A stretch of DNA of 64,000 nucleotides from Nocardioides sp. InS609-2 (GTDB taxonomy: Bacteria > Actinomycetota > Actinomycetes > Propionibacteriales > Nocardioidaceae): contig NZ_CP060034.1 of NCBI RefSeq assembly GCF_023208195.1, positions 4,092,001 through 4,156,000 on the forward strand, read 5' to 3'. Every line of letters starts with the position of its first letter. Positions within the stretch are counted from its first letter, which is position 1. Positions 34,008-43,900 of the stretch are shown in pieces. The notes beneath the pieces are model-generated. The model was given only the letters and a program-made list of their open reading frames with translations, had not been told where the DNA came from and ran no database searches. A program made the position numbers and the translations under genes.

Positions 34008-34897
34008 TCCTTGTGGCCGGAGGGACTGGCCGTCTCGGTAGTCAGGTCACCGCAACCTTGGCGGGCCACGGACACCAGGTCCGCGCGCTGAGCCGCGGCG
34101 TGAACTCGGGTCCGGTGTCCCCGATGGTCGAGAGTGTTCAGGGCGACATCCGCGACGCCGACGCGGTCGCGCGCGCGGTGAGCGGCGCACGAGTGGTGGT
34201 GTCGGTGGTGCAGGGGCTCGTCGGCAAGGGAAGGGTGAGCCCGGCCTCGGTTGACCGCGACGGCAACGTGCCGCTGATCGACGCGGCCGCGCGAGAGGGC
34301 GCCGACGTCGTCCTGCTCTCGGTCGGGGGCGCCGCGGCAGATGCCGGCTGGGAGCTGGCGCGGGCGAAGCATGCTGCGGAACGACGCCTGGCCGGCTCCG
34401 GCTGTGCCGGCACGGTGATCCGGCCCAGTGCCTTCGTGCAGACCTGGCTCGACGTGCTCACGCAGTCCGGGGGGCGCTCCGGGCGGCCGGTCGTCCTCGG
34501 GCGGGGAGACAACCCGATCCCGTGGGTCGACGTCGGAGACGTGGCGGCGCTGGTCGTGCGTGCGGTCGAGGACCCGGGTCTGCGCGGCGCGACACTCGAC
34601 ATCGTCGGGCCGGAGCTGCTGACGCTCGAGCAGCTGGCACGTCGCCTGATGCTGGCCCGTGGCTGGGCGGGGCAACCGCGCCGGGTGCCGCGTGCCGTCC
34701 TGCTCGCCGCGGCCATGTCGGTCGGACTGGCTCTCCCGCAGGTCCGGCGCCTTTGCCTGACGGCGCTCTCGATGGACGTCATGAGCCCCGTGGACGACCG
34801 CCGTACCCGCCAGCTGGTCCCGGGTCTGCCGGCAGTCGGTGCCTCCCTGGCGGTGGAGCGGGAAGTGCGGCTGGGAAAAAATACTAGGACGTCCTAG
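34004..34897 (+). CDS. NmrA-like NAD(P)-binding protein
   Basis: 297 aa from a GTG overlapping the SnoaL stop. The Rossmann motif VAGGTGRLGSQVTATL is at the very start; DIRDADAVARAVSGARVVVS and the IRPSAFVQTW region are typical of atypical short-chain dehydrogenases of the NmrA/SDR-a group. It lacks a clear YxxxK catalytic pair at the normal place. Its stop codon lies inside the palindrome that controls the downstream mutase. Confidence 0.82.
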   Translation: MILVAGGTGRLGSQVTATLAGHGHQVRALSRGVNSGPVSPMVESVQGDIRDADAVARAVSGARVVVSVVQGLVGKGRVSPASVDRDGNVPLIDAAAREGADVVLLSVGGAAADAGWELARAKHAAERRLAGSGCAGTVIRPSAFVQTWLDVLTQSGGRSGRPVVLGRGDNPIPWVDVGDVAALVVRAVEDPGLRGATLDIVGPELLTLEQLARRLMLARGWAGQPRRVPRAVLLAAAMSVGLALPQVRRLCLTALSMDVMSPVDDRRTRQLVPGLPAVGASLAVEREVRLGKNTRTS

Positions 34898-34906
34898 TAT
34901 CGGGTC
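34872..34906 (+). promoter_or_regulatory. Promoter with a perfect 20-bp palindrome before the acyl-CoA mutase gene
   Basis: ATACTAGGACGTCCTAGTAT (34881-34900) is a perfect palindrome. Its right end TAGTAT (34895-34900) is a good -10, and TGGGAA (34872-34877) a possible -35 with 17 bp between. The ATG at 34907 follows 6 bp later, which suggests leaderless translation. A dimeric regulator bound here would block the -10. The half-site recurs before the TetR gene at 33551. Confidence 0.65.
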
Positions 34907-36619
34907 ATGACAGACGACACTGCGCGCGAGCGCTGGCAGAAGCGCTACGACGGCTCGGTCGACTCGGGTCGCGTGCGTGACGTCGACTTCAGCACGCTCT
35001 CCGGCGTGGAGGTCGAGCCCGCCTACGGCGCCGACGACTCCGAGTGGCCGGGCGAGTTCCCGTTCACGCGCGGTCTCTACCCGACCGGCTACCGCGGGCG
35101 CACCTGGACGATCCGCCAGTTCGCGGGCTTCGGCAACGCGCAGCAGACCAACGAGCGCTACAAGATGATCCTCGGTCGCGGTGGTGGCGGGCTCTCGGTC
35201 GCCTTCGACATGCCGACCCTGATGGGCCGCGACTCCGACGATCCCAAGGCGCTCGGCGAGGTCGGGCACTGCGGCGTGGCCATCGACTCCGCGGCCGACA
35301 TGGAGACGCTCTTCGACGGCATCGACCTCGGTCAGGTCACCACGTCGATGACGATCAGCGGCCCTGCGGTGCCGGTGTTCTGCATGATGATCGTCGCCGC
35401 CGAGCGTGCGGGCGTGGACACGAGCGTCCTCAACGGCACGCTGCAGACCGACATCTTCAAGGAGTACATCGCCCAGAAGGAGTGGATCTTCGGCGCCGAG
35501 CCGCACCTGCGCCTGATCGGCGACCTGATGGAGTACTGCGTCGAGAAGGCCCCGGCCTACAAGCCGCTCTCGGTCTCCGGCTACCACATCCGCGAGGCCG
35601 GCTCGACGGCCGCACAGGAGCTCGCCTTCACCCTCGCCGACGGCTTCGGCTACGTCGAGCTGGGCCTCTCGCGCGGTCTCGACGTCGACGTCTTCGCGCC
35701 CGGCCTGTCGTTCTTCTTCGACGCGCACGTCGACTTCTTCGAGGAGATCGCCAAGTTCCGCGCGGCCCGCCGCATCTGGGCCCGCTGGCTGCGCGACGTC
35801 TACGGCGCCAAGACCGAGAAGGCGCAGTGGCTGCGGTTCCACACCCAGACCGCCGGTGTCTCGCTCACGGCCCAGCAGCCGTACAACAACGTCGTACGCA
35901 CGGGCATCGAGGCGCTGTCGGCCGTGCTCGGTGGCACCAACTCGCTGCACACCAACGCCCTCGACGAGACTCTCGCGCTGCCCAGCGAGCAGGCCGCCGA
36001 GATCGCGCTGCGCACCCAGCAGGTGATCATGGAGGAGACCGGCGTCGTCAACGTCGCCGACCCGCTCGGTGGCAGCTGGTACGTCGAGGCGCTCACCGAC
36101 AAGATCGAGGCCGAGGCCAACGCGATCTTCGACAAGATTCTTTCGATGGGCGGCCCTACGACTTCTGGGCTCACCCACGACGACATCGAGGGGCTGGCGG
36201 CCGCTTCGCGCGGCGACGAGAACCCGATGACCAAGGGGCTGCTGCGCGGCATCGAGGACGGCTGGTTCATGTCCGAGATCGCCGAGGCGGCCTTCCAGTA
36301 CCAGGTCGCGCTCGAGAAGAAGGAGAAGCGGATCGTCGGCGTCAACTGCCACCACGAGTCCGTCACCCACGACCTCGAAATCCTGCGGGTCAGCCACGAG
36401 GTCGAGGTCGAGCAGGTGCGGTTGCTGGCCGAGCGCAAGAGCGGCCGCGACGATGCCGTGGTGGCGGCTGCGCTGACCAGGATGGTCGAGGTCGGCCGCA
36501 CCGACGAGAACATGATCGAGGCGATGCTCGAGGCCTGCCGGGTCGAGGCCACGCTCGGCGAGATCTGCGACGCGCTGCGTGCGGAGTGGGGCGAGTACCG
36601 CGAGCCGGCGCGCTTCTGA
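34907..36619 (+). CDS. Acyl-CoA mutase large subunit, isobutyryl-CoA mutase type
   Basis: 570 aa, ending after the barrel domain with no cobalamin-binding domain. Overall fold is that of methylmalonyl-CoA mutase ([52 protein letters not shown]). Two specificity residues tell the subtype: Tyr89 and Arg207 of methylmalonyl-CoA mutase are here Phe72 and Gln190, with the same 118-residue spacing. These are the isobutyryl-CoA mutase residues (Phe80, Gln198), so a non-carboxylated acyl-CoA such as isobutyryl/n-butyryl-CoA is expected. A separate small B12 subunit is needed and is not in the window. Confidence 0.85.
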   Translation: MTDDTARERWQKRYDGSVDSGRVRDVDFSTLSGVEVEPAYGADDSEWPGEFPFTRGLYPTGYRGRTWTIRQFAGFGNAQQTNERYKMILGRGGGGLSVAFDMPTLMGRDSDDPKALGEVGHCGVAIDSAADMETLFDGIDLGQVTTSMTISGPAVPVFCMMIVAAERAGVDTSVLNGTLQTDIFKEYIAQKEWIFGAEPHLRLIGDLMEYCVEKAPAYKPLSVSGYHIREAGSTAAQELAFTLADGFGYVELGLSRGLDVDVFAPGLSFFFDAHVDFFEEIAKFRAARRIWARWLRDVYGAKTEKAQWLRFHTQTAGVSLTAQQPYNNVVRTGIEALSAVLGGTNSLHTNALDETLALPSEQAAEIALRTQQVIMEETGVVNVADPLGGSWYVEALTDKIEAEANAIFDKILSMGGPTTSGLTHDDIEGLAAASRGDENPMTKGLLRGIEDGWFMSEIAEAAFQYQVALEKKEKRIVGVNCHHESVTHDLEILRVSHEVEVEQVRLLAERKSGRDDAVVAAALTRMVEVGRTDENMIEAMLEACRVEATLGEICDALRAEWGEYREPARF

Positions 36620-36665
36620 CCGGGGGCCCTGGCCGGGTCGTTGCGCGCGTCGCTAGTTTCGCTGT

Positions 36666-38315
<1,650 letters not shown>

Positions 38316-38372
38316 GGTGTGCCGGACGGAGGCGGTTGGCGGCCGCGACCACCCGTTGGTGAGAATGGCCGT

Positions 38373-39323
38373 ATGACGCAGCAACCGTTCTCCCGTCCTG
38401 GTGCCATCGACCTGTCGGCACTGAAGCGCCCCGCGGCTCCGGCCGCGCCTGCCGGCGCTCCCACCGGAGGCCCCGGCGGACCCGCCGGCGGGTCGGCGTA
38501 CTCCGTGCACGTGACCGAGCAGGACTTCCAGCAGGTCATCGAGAGCTCGATGTCGGCGCCGGTGCTGCTGGCGTTCTACTCCCGCACCCGGATGCCCGAG
38601 AGCGGTCAGCTCGCCGACGACCTCGAGACGCTGTCGGGCGAGTTCGAGGGTCGGTTCCTGGTCGGCCTCGTCGACATCGACGCCGCACCGCAGATCGCCC
38701 AGGCGATGCAGATCCCGTCGATCCCGCTGGTCGTGGCCGTGCTCGACGGCCGGCCGATGCCGCTGTTCCAGGACGCGCTGCCGATCGCGGAGCTGCGCAC
38801 CGCCCTGACGACCGTGGTCCAGCAGTTCACCACGCAGGGCATCACCACGCGCCACCAACCGCGCCGAGCCGAAGCGCCGGCAGCCGTGGACGAGGACGCC
38901 GAGCCGCCCGTGGACCCGCGCTACGCGCCTGCCCAGGATGCACTGGGCGAGGGTGACATCGACACCGCCGTCGCGGAGTACCAGAAGCTCGTCGACGCCA
39001 ACCCCGCCGACGTGGAGGCGGTGGCCGGTCTCGCGATGGCGAAGGTGCTGCTGCGCACCCAGGGCGTCGACCTCAACGAGGCGCGGGCCGCGGCCGCGGC
39101 CGACCCCGACGACATCGACGCGCAGACCCTCGTGGCCGACCTCGACATGCTGGGCGGCCACGTCGACGACGCGTTCGCGCGTCTGGTCGACGTCGTACGC
39201 CGCACGGTCGGTGACGAGCGCACGAAGGCGCGCGACCACCTGCTGGGGTTGTTCTCCGCCGTCGGCAACGACGACGAGCGGGTCCTCACCGGCCGACGAG
39301 CCCTGGCATCCGCCCTGTTCTGA
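38373..39323 (+). CDS. YbbN/CnoX-like thioredoxin-TPR protein
   Basis: 316 aa from the ATG at 38373. Pro/Ala-rich start (residues 1-45), a thioredoxin-like domain (about 50-160) and a C-terminal TPR-like part (about 185-316; DALGEGDIDTAVAEYQKLVD). The active-site CxxC is missing: FYSRTRMPES stands where thioredoxins have WCxxC, so it cannot do dithiol exchange. YbbN-type proteins act as holdases or co-chaperones. Its last 38 bp overlap the convergent LysR gene. Confidence 0.88.
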   Translation: MTQQPFSRPGAIDLSALKRPAAPAAPAGAPTGGPGGPAGGSAYSVHVTEQDFQQVIESSMSAPVLLAFYSRTRMPESGQLADDLETLSGEFEGRFLVGLVDIDAAPQIAQAMQIPSIPLVVAVLDGRPMPLFQDALPIAELRTALTTVVQQFTTQGITTRHQPRRAEAPAAVDEDAEPPVDPRYAPAQDALGEGDIDTAVAEYQKLVDANPADVEAVAGLAMAKVLLRTQGVDLNEARAAAAADPDDIDAQTLVADLDMLGGHVDDAFARLVDVVRRTVGDERTKARDHLLGLFSAVGNDDERVLTGRRALASALF

Positions 39324-40209
39324 GAGGCGTCAGGGCCGCCAGCACGCACCTGATGGCGGGCGAGGCCGACATCGACGACCGGTGCACGGCGACGATCTCG
39401 CGCGTGGGCTCGGGTCGGTGCGCGTGCACCGCGACCAGCTCGGGTCCGAGCGGCGAGCGACCCAGGCGAGGCACGAGCGCGATGCCGAGCCCCGCCTGCA
39501 CGAGCGCCAGGTGGCTGTCGAAGTCTGCGGCCACGTGCGCGATCCGCGGCGGGTGACCGGTGTCGTCGTACATCCGGCGCAGCCACTGACGGCAGATCGT
39601 GCCTTCCGGGGTGGCGATCCACGACTCGCTGACCAGGTCGTGCGGAGTGACGGTGGCCCGCCCGGCCAGCGGGTGGTCACGGCGCATGACGACGTCGGCG
39701 CGGTCGTGCGCGACGACGTCGCTGACGAGGTGGTCGGGGATGGTCAGGGGTACGTCGCCCCAGTTGTGCGCGATGGCCAGGTCGGCCCGGCCGGTGGCGA
39801 CCAGGTCGATGCTCTGCCAGGGCTCGTGCTCGACGAGCGTCAGCCGGAGATCGGGGTGGTCGTCGAGCAGTGCCCGCACGACCGGGGCCACCAGGCCCCG
39901 CAGGGCGGTCGAGAACGTCGCGACGCGCAGACGAGCCGACACCTGCCCGGTGTCGGCGTGCAGCCCCGACTGCAGGGACTCGAGATCGTCGAGCAGCCGG
40001 CCGCCACGCTCGACGAGGCGTCGTCCCTCATGCGTGAGCAGCACCCCCCTGCCCACCCGCTCGAGCAACGCGACGCCGGTCTGCCGCTCCAGCCGCTTCA
40101 CCTGCTGCGAGACGGCGCTGGGGGTGTAGCCGAGGACGTCGGCCGCCCCGCCGACCGAGCCGTGCTGGTCGACAGCGCGCAGGGAGGCCAGGGCGGCGAG
40201 GTCGATCAT
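39286..40209 (-). CDS. LysR-family transcriptional regulator
   Basis: 307 aa. HTH at the start (DLAALASLRAVDQHGSVGGA, ADVLGYTPSAVSQQVKRLER) and a substrate-binding domain with SARLRVATFSTALRGLVAPV. Divergent from an EamA exporter 72 bp away, the classic LysR arrangement in which the regulator controls the neighbour. An 8-bp inverted repeat ATGCAGCA/TGCTGCAT (40208-40215 and 40250-40257) lies between them. Confidence 0.9.
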   Translation of the reverse strand: MIDLAALASLRAVDQHGSVGGAADVLGYTPSAVSQQVKRLERQTGVALLERVGRGVLLTHEGRRLVERGGRLLDDLESLQSGLHADTGQVSARLRVATFSTALRGLVAPVVRALLDDHPDLRLTLVEHEPWQSIDLVATGRADLAIAHNWGDVPLTIPDHLVSDVVAHDRADVVMRRDHPLAGRATVTPHDLVSESWIATPEGTICRQWLRRMYDDTGHPPRIAHVAADFDSHLALVQAGLGIALVPRLGRSPLGPELVAVHAHRPEPTREIVAVHRSSMSASPAIRCVLAALTPLRTGRMPGLVGR

Positions 40210-40281
40210 GCAGCAACGCTACACGGTTGGGTGGTCGAACGTTTGATGGTGCTGCATTGTCTGTTGCCGCAGGATGAGCCC

Positions 40282-41199
40282 ATGACTCGTCGTGACTCGA
40301 TGCTGGCGGCCGCGGTGGCGGTCATCTGGGGTGTGAACTTCCTGGTCATCGACTGGGGCATGGTCGGGGTGCCGCCACTGCTCTTCCTGGTGTTCCGGTT
40401 CGTCGGCGTGGCCCTGCCGGCGATCTTCTTCGTACGCCGCCCGCAGGTGTCGTGGCGCGTGCTCGCCGCGGTCGGGCTGACCATGTCGCTCGGCCAGTTC
40501 GGCCTTCTGTACGGCGCCCTCGCGGCCGGGATGCCGCCCGGCCTGGCCGGCCTCGTGCTGCAGGCGCAGATCGTCTTCACGGTCGTGCTGAGCGCCGCGA
40601 CCCTGGGGGAGCGGCCCAGCACGGCGCAGTTCTGCGGTGTTGCCCTGGGGACGCTCGGTCTCCTCGTCATCGCGGCCGGCCGCGGCGGCAACGTGCCGCT
40701 CCTGGCACTGCTCCTGACGGTGCTGGCGGCGCTCTCGTGGGCAGTCGGCAACGTCGTCGTCAGGGCGTCGAAGGTGCGCGCGGGGTTGTCGGTGACCGTG
40801 TGGTCGGCCGTGTTCGTGCCCGTGCCGGCTCTCGCGCTGGCGCTCGCCATCGACGGCGTCGAGGGGGTGACCGACGGGCTCGCCGCCTTCGGGTGGCAGG
40901 CGGCGGCCTCGACGGCGTACACCGTGGTGCTGGCGAGCCTGGTGGGCTACTCGATCTTCAACTCGCTGCTGGCGCGCTGGCCGACCGCCGCCGTCGTGCC
41001 GTGGATCCTGCTCGTGCCCGTCGTCTCGATGACCGCGGCATGGGCGCTGCTGGGGGAGACCCCGGCTACTGCCGAGGCGATCGGTGGCGTGGTGATGCTC
41101 GTGGGCCTCCTGGTCACCGTGCGACCTCCACGTCGTCCGCTGCAGGAAGCCGTTGCAGCTGTCGAGCGGAGCGGGAGCACAGCACCAGGCAGCAGATGA
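40282..41199 (+). CDS. EamA/DMT-family exporter
   Basis: 305 aa from the ATG at 40282 (MTRRDSMLAAAVAVIWGVNF), ten membrane segments in two EamA repeats. Start WGVNFLVIDWGMVGVPPLLF and the LQAQIVFTVVLSAATLGERP repeat end are typical. Exporter of amino-acid-like compounds, probably induced through the LysR protein. Its last 86 bp are also coding on the other strand for the convergent MFS protein. Confidence 0.88.
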   Translation: MTRRDSMLAAAVAVIWGVNFLVIDWGMVGVPPLLFLVFRFVGVALPAIFFVRRPQVSWRVLAAVGLTMSLGQFGLLYGALAAGMPPGLAGLVLQAQIVFTVVLSAATLGERPSTAQFCGVALGTLGLLVIAAGRGGNVPLLALLLTVLAALSWAVGNVVVRASKVRAGLSVTVWSAVFVPVPALALALAIDGVEGVTDGLAAFGWQAAASTAYTVVLASLVGYSIFNSLLARWPTAAVVPWILLVPVVSMTAAWALLGETPATAEAIGGVVMLVGLLVTVRPPRRPLQEAVAAVERSGSTAPGSR

Positions 41200-42367
41200 G
41201 CGCGTAGACCACGCCGCTCACCATCAGCACGTCCCTGAAGCCGTACGCCGCGGCGAGGGGCCCGAAGGCGAGCTGGCCGATCGGGACCGCGACGAAGGAG
41301 CCGAGCGCGTCGTAGGAGTAGGCGCGCGAGAGCATCTCGTCGGGCACGTGCTCCTGCATGGCGAGGTTCCAGCCCATCGAGAAGACCTCGGTGCCGGCGC
41401 CGGCGACGAATGCGGCCGGCACCAGCCACCACAGATTCGGGTGGGCGCCCAGCATGAAGATCGGCAGGCCGAGGCAGGCGACTCCGCACATGCCGTAGAG
41501 CAGCGGTCGCTGGAGCGGGATGCGCAGCAGCACGAGCGTCATGAGCAAGAGCCCGATGGCCTCGGCGGAGAGGATCAACCCCCAGCCCTGCGGGCCGAAG
41601 GTCCGCTCAGCGACCGCCGGACCCAGCGTGCTCCACGCGCCCGCCTGGATGAAGTTGAGGAAGCCGAACCCCAGGACCACAGCCCACAGCCAGGTGGTCT
41701 GCCGCACGTAGGTCCAGCCGGCGACGAGCTCCGACAGCGTGCCCGGCTGCTCATCGGTCTTCTCGGCGCGGGGGATGCGCACGAAGCCCAGCAGCAGGGC
41801 CGACACGAGCCAGGTAGCCGCGTCGACGCCCAGCGCCCAGCCCGCGCCGACGGAGACGACGAGCAGGGCGCCGATCGTGGGTCCGAGGATCGTGAGGCCG
41901 CCGCGCACCAGAGACATCAGCGCGTTGGCCCGCTGCAGCTGGTCGCGGGGCACCAGCTGCGGCATGATGCTGGCCATCGCCGGGAAGCTGAGCGCCGAGA
42001 CGGTGCCGTGCACCGCGCTCAGGACCACGAGCATCCACAGCTCCGCCTCCCCTGCGATGACAAGCACCGCGATCGCGCCCTGTGAGATCGCGGACGTGAG
42101 GTTGGAGAACTGGAGCACCAGCTCGCGTGGGAAGCGGTCGGCGACGACGCCGCCCCACAGCAGCAGCGCCACCATCGGGATCGTGTGCGCGGCCAGCACC
42201 TGGCCCAGCGCCTTGGGGTCGTCGGTGATCTCGAGGACCGCGAAGGCGAGCGCGATGCTGGCCATCATCGAGCCGAGCAGGTTGACCGTGCGAGAGGCGA
42301 AGTAGTAGCGGAAGTTGCGCTCGCGCAGGGGCGCCATGGCGTCGCCCCAGGTGCCCGTGGATGTCAC
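41114..42367 (-). CDS. MFS transporter (EntS/MFS_3 type)
   Basis: 417 aa, about 12 membrane segments. APLRERNFRYYFASRTVNLLG is the usual start of the EntS-like MFS_3 group, which exports drugs or siderophores; the ARG/ADRFPRELVLQFSN loop between helices 2 and 3 is present. The ATG overlaps the ArsR stop (42364-42367), so it is controlled together with that regulator. Drug or metabolite efflux is likely. Confidence 0.88.
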   Translation of the reverse strand: MTSTGTWGDAMAPLRERNFRYYFASRTVNLLGSMMASIALAFAVLEITDDPKALGQVLAAHTIPMVALLLWGGVVADRFPRELVLQFSNLTSAISQGAIAVLVIAGEAELWMLVVLSAVHGTVSALSFPAMASIMPQLVPRDQLQRANALMSLVRGGLTILGPTIGALLVVSVGAGWALGVDAATWLVSALLLGFVRIPRAEKTDEQPGTLSELVAGWTYVRQTTWLWAVVLGFGFLNFIQAGAWSTLGPAVAERTFGPQGWGLILSAEAIGLLLMTLVLLRIPLQRPLLYGMCGVACLGLPIFMLGAHPNLWWLVPAAFVAGAGTEVFSMGWNLAMQEHVPDEMLSRAYSYDALGSFVAVPIGQLAFGPLAAAYGFRDVLMVSGVVYALICCLVLCSRSARQLQRLPAADDVEVAR

Positions 42368-42888
42368 GATCCACCGTCCAGGGTGAACGCGGTCAGGGTG
42401 GCGGAGATGTGGATGGTGCCCTTCGTGCGCGGTGCGGCGTTGTGGTCGTGCAGCAGCTGGGAGGCCTGCGAGATCAGAGCGGCGGCCTCCTGGTAGATCG
42501 CGGGTGGCACCCAGCCCTCGATGTCGGAGCTGTAGCCGACCTTGCCCGTGCGGGGGAGCTGCGAGCGGCGCTCGACCTCGCGGTGCAGCGCCTTGAGATA
42601 GGCGGTGAACTCCTCGCGCGTCGGCTTGGGGCCGGCTGTCGGGAGTCCGCCGTGTTCGTGCGGGTAGCGGTAGCGCTTGGCGACGCCGCCCCGGATCTTC
42701 TCCTCGCCTGCTTCCACGAGCTCGCCCACGTCGAGGAGCGTGCGCAGGTGGTACGACGCGCTGGCATGGCTGATCTCGAGCTCACGGGCCACCTCGGCGG
42801 CGCTCATGGCGGTATTGGTCAGCAGCGACAAGATGCGCAGGCGCACCGGGTGAGCGGTGGCGCGGAGCGCCGAGATCTGCTTTTCCAC
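42364..42888 (-). CDS. ArsR-family transcriptional regulator
   Basis: 174 aa. HTH in ALRATAHPVRLRILSLLTNT, AEVARELEISHASASYHLRT, with a longer C-terminal part (about 80 residues) than in metal sensors. No ELCVCDL or other metal-binding cysteines are seen, so it probably senses a small organic ligand. It is the first gene of an operon with the MFS exporter and has an unusually palindromic promoter. Confidence 0.88.
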   Translation of the reverse strand: MEKQISALRATAHPVRLRILSLLTNTAMSAAEVARELEISHASASYHLRTLLDVGELVEAGEEKIRGGVAKRYRYPHEHGGLPTAGPKPTREEFTAYLKALHREVERRSQLPRTGKVGYSSDIEGWVPPAIYQEAAALISQASQLLHDHNAAPRTKGTIHISATLTAFTLDGGS

Positions 42889-42944
42889 TGACCCTCCAAG
42901 AGTTGTTGGGAGGTCAGTGTTGCCGACAGTCGATCGACTGTCAA
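42889..42944 (-). promoter_or_regulatory. Promoter and double dyad of the ArsR-MFS operon
   Basis: On the minus strand TTGACA (42939-42944) and AACACT (42916-42921) make a -35/-10 pair with 17 bp between. The spacer contains most of the perfect 18-bp palindrome GACAGTCGATCGACTGTC (42925-42942). Downstream, in the leader, a second dyad CACTGACCCTCC/GGAGGTCAGTG (42887-42920) surrounds the start codon region. Autoregulation by the ArsR protein at the first dyad is likely; the second could be a hairpin covering the start. The stop of the upstream GNAT-Nudix gene lies inside the palindrome. Confidence 0.7.
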
Positions 42945-43876
42945 ACGGTTGTTGGGGGGTGGTCCCGGCCGGACTCGGTGTAGGCCGGGCCGCCGGTCAG
43001 GTTCTTCATCGCCGACTCGATACGGCGGGCGGTGAAGTCGGCGGCCCGGTCGCGCACCTGCTCGGGAGTGCAGAACGCGACGTCGCGGATCTCGCGCTCC
43101 TGGCGCACGACGTCGGCCACGATCGCGGGATCCTGTACGCCGCCGTCGAAGACCAGGCAGAGCGCGTCGTCCCAGCCACCCCACGGGGGCAGCCAGTCGG
43201 TGAGCAGGAGCCTGCCGGGCTCGATGTGGAGCGCCAGCTCCTCCTCGACCTCGCGGCCGGCGGCCAGGTGTGGTGACTCGCCGACCTCGACAACGCCGCC
43301 TGGCAGGTCCCAGTCGTGCTTGTAGGTGAGCTGGCAGAGCAGCACGCGGGCGTCATGGTCGCGCACCAGCAGCTGGCTGATCGCACGCTTGCGCGGCAGG
43401 AACGAGTTGAGCAGCGCCCGGAAGCTCGCCGGGTCGCTGAGCGGCGGGTCGTCTGCAAGGCGCGCGAGGACGACGTACTCGGTGGCGTCGGCATCATCGC
43501 CCATGCCCGCGACCACGCGCTGCACGCCCTCACGGCGCAGGCCGGATCGCGTTGCGACGCGCAGGGACTGTTCGTTGCGAGGGTCGACGCGGGCCTCGAC
43601 GCGCAGCAGGCCCAGGCCGCCCTGTTCACGCCCGGTCAGCGCCCAGTCGGCGAGCACGCGGACCGCGCGGGTGGCGAAGCCACGGCCTCGCTGGTCGATC
43701 GCGAGTCGCCAGCTCAGACTGCCACCGGCTTCGCCCTCGGGTGTGACCTCGACGGCACCGACGGGCGCTCCGTGATACTCCACGATGAACGCCGCCAGGT
43801 GGTTGTCGCCGATCGTCGTGGCCCGCAAGCTGATCGTGCCGTCCGAGAGCGTGGGCGGCTCGGGATGTGCGGTCAC
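42941..43876 (-). CDS. GNAT-Nudix fusion protein
   Basis: 311 aa. The N-terminal 150 residues are an RimJ/RimL-like GNAT domain (SWRLAIDQRGRGFATRAVRV). The C-terminal half is a Nudix hydrolase: GGVVEVGESPHLAAGREVEE then EL gives the box GX5EX7REUXEEXGU, complete except for its final Gly. So one protein may both acetylate an amine and hydrolyse a nucleoside diphosphate-linked compound. Substrates unknown. It lies 24 bp after the ppdK stop on the same strand and may be in that transcript. Confidence 0.82.
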   Translation of the reverse strand: MTAHPEPPTLSDGTISLRATTIGDNHLAAFIVEYHGAPVGAVEVTPEGEAGGSLSWRLAIDQRGRGFATRAVRVLADWALTGREQGGLGLLRVEARVDPRNEQSLRVATRSGLRREGVQRVVAGMGDDADATEYVVLARLADDPPLSDPASFRALLNSFLPRKRAISQLLVRDHDARVLLCQLTYKHDWDLPGGVVEVGESPHLAAGREVEEELALHIEPGRLLLTDWLPPWGGWDDALCLVFDGGVQDPAIVADVVRQEREIRDVAFCTPEQVRDRAADFTARRIESAMKNLTGGPAYTESGRDHPPTTV

Positions 43877-43900
43877 GTCGTCACCCTAGCCAGTGGATGC

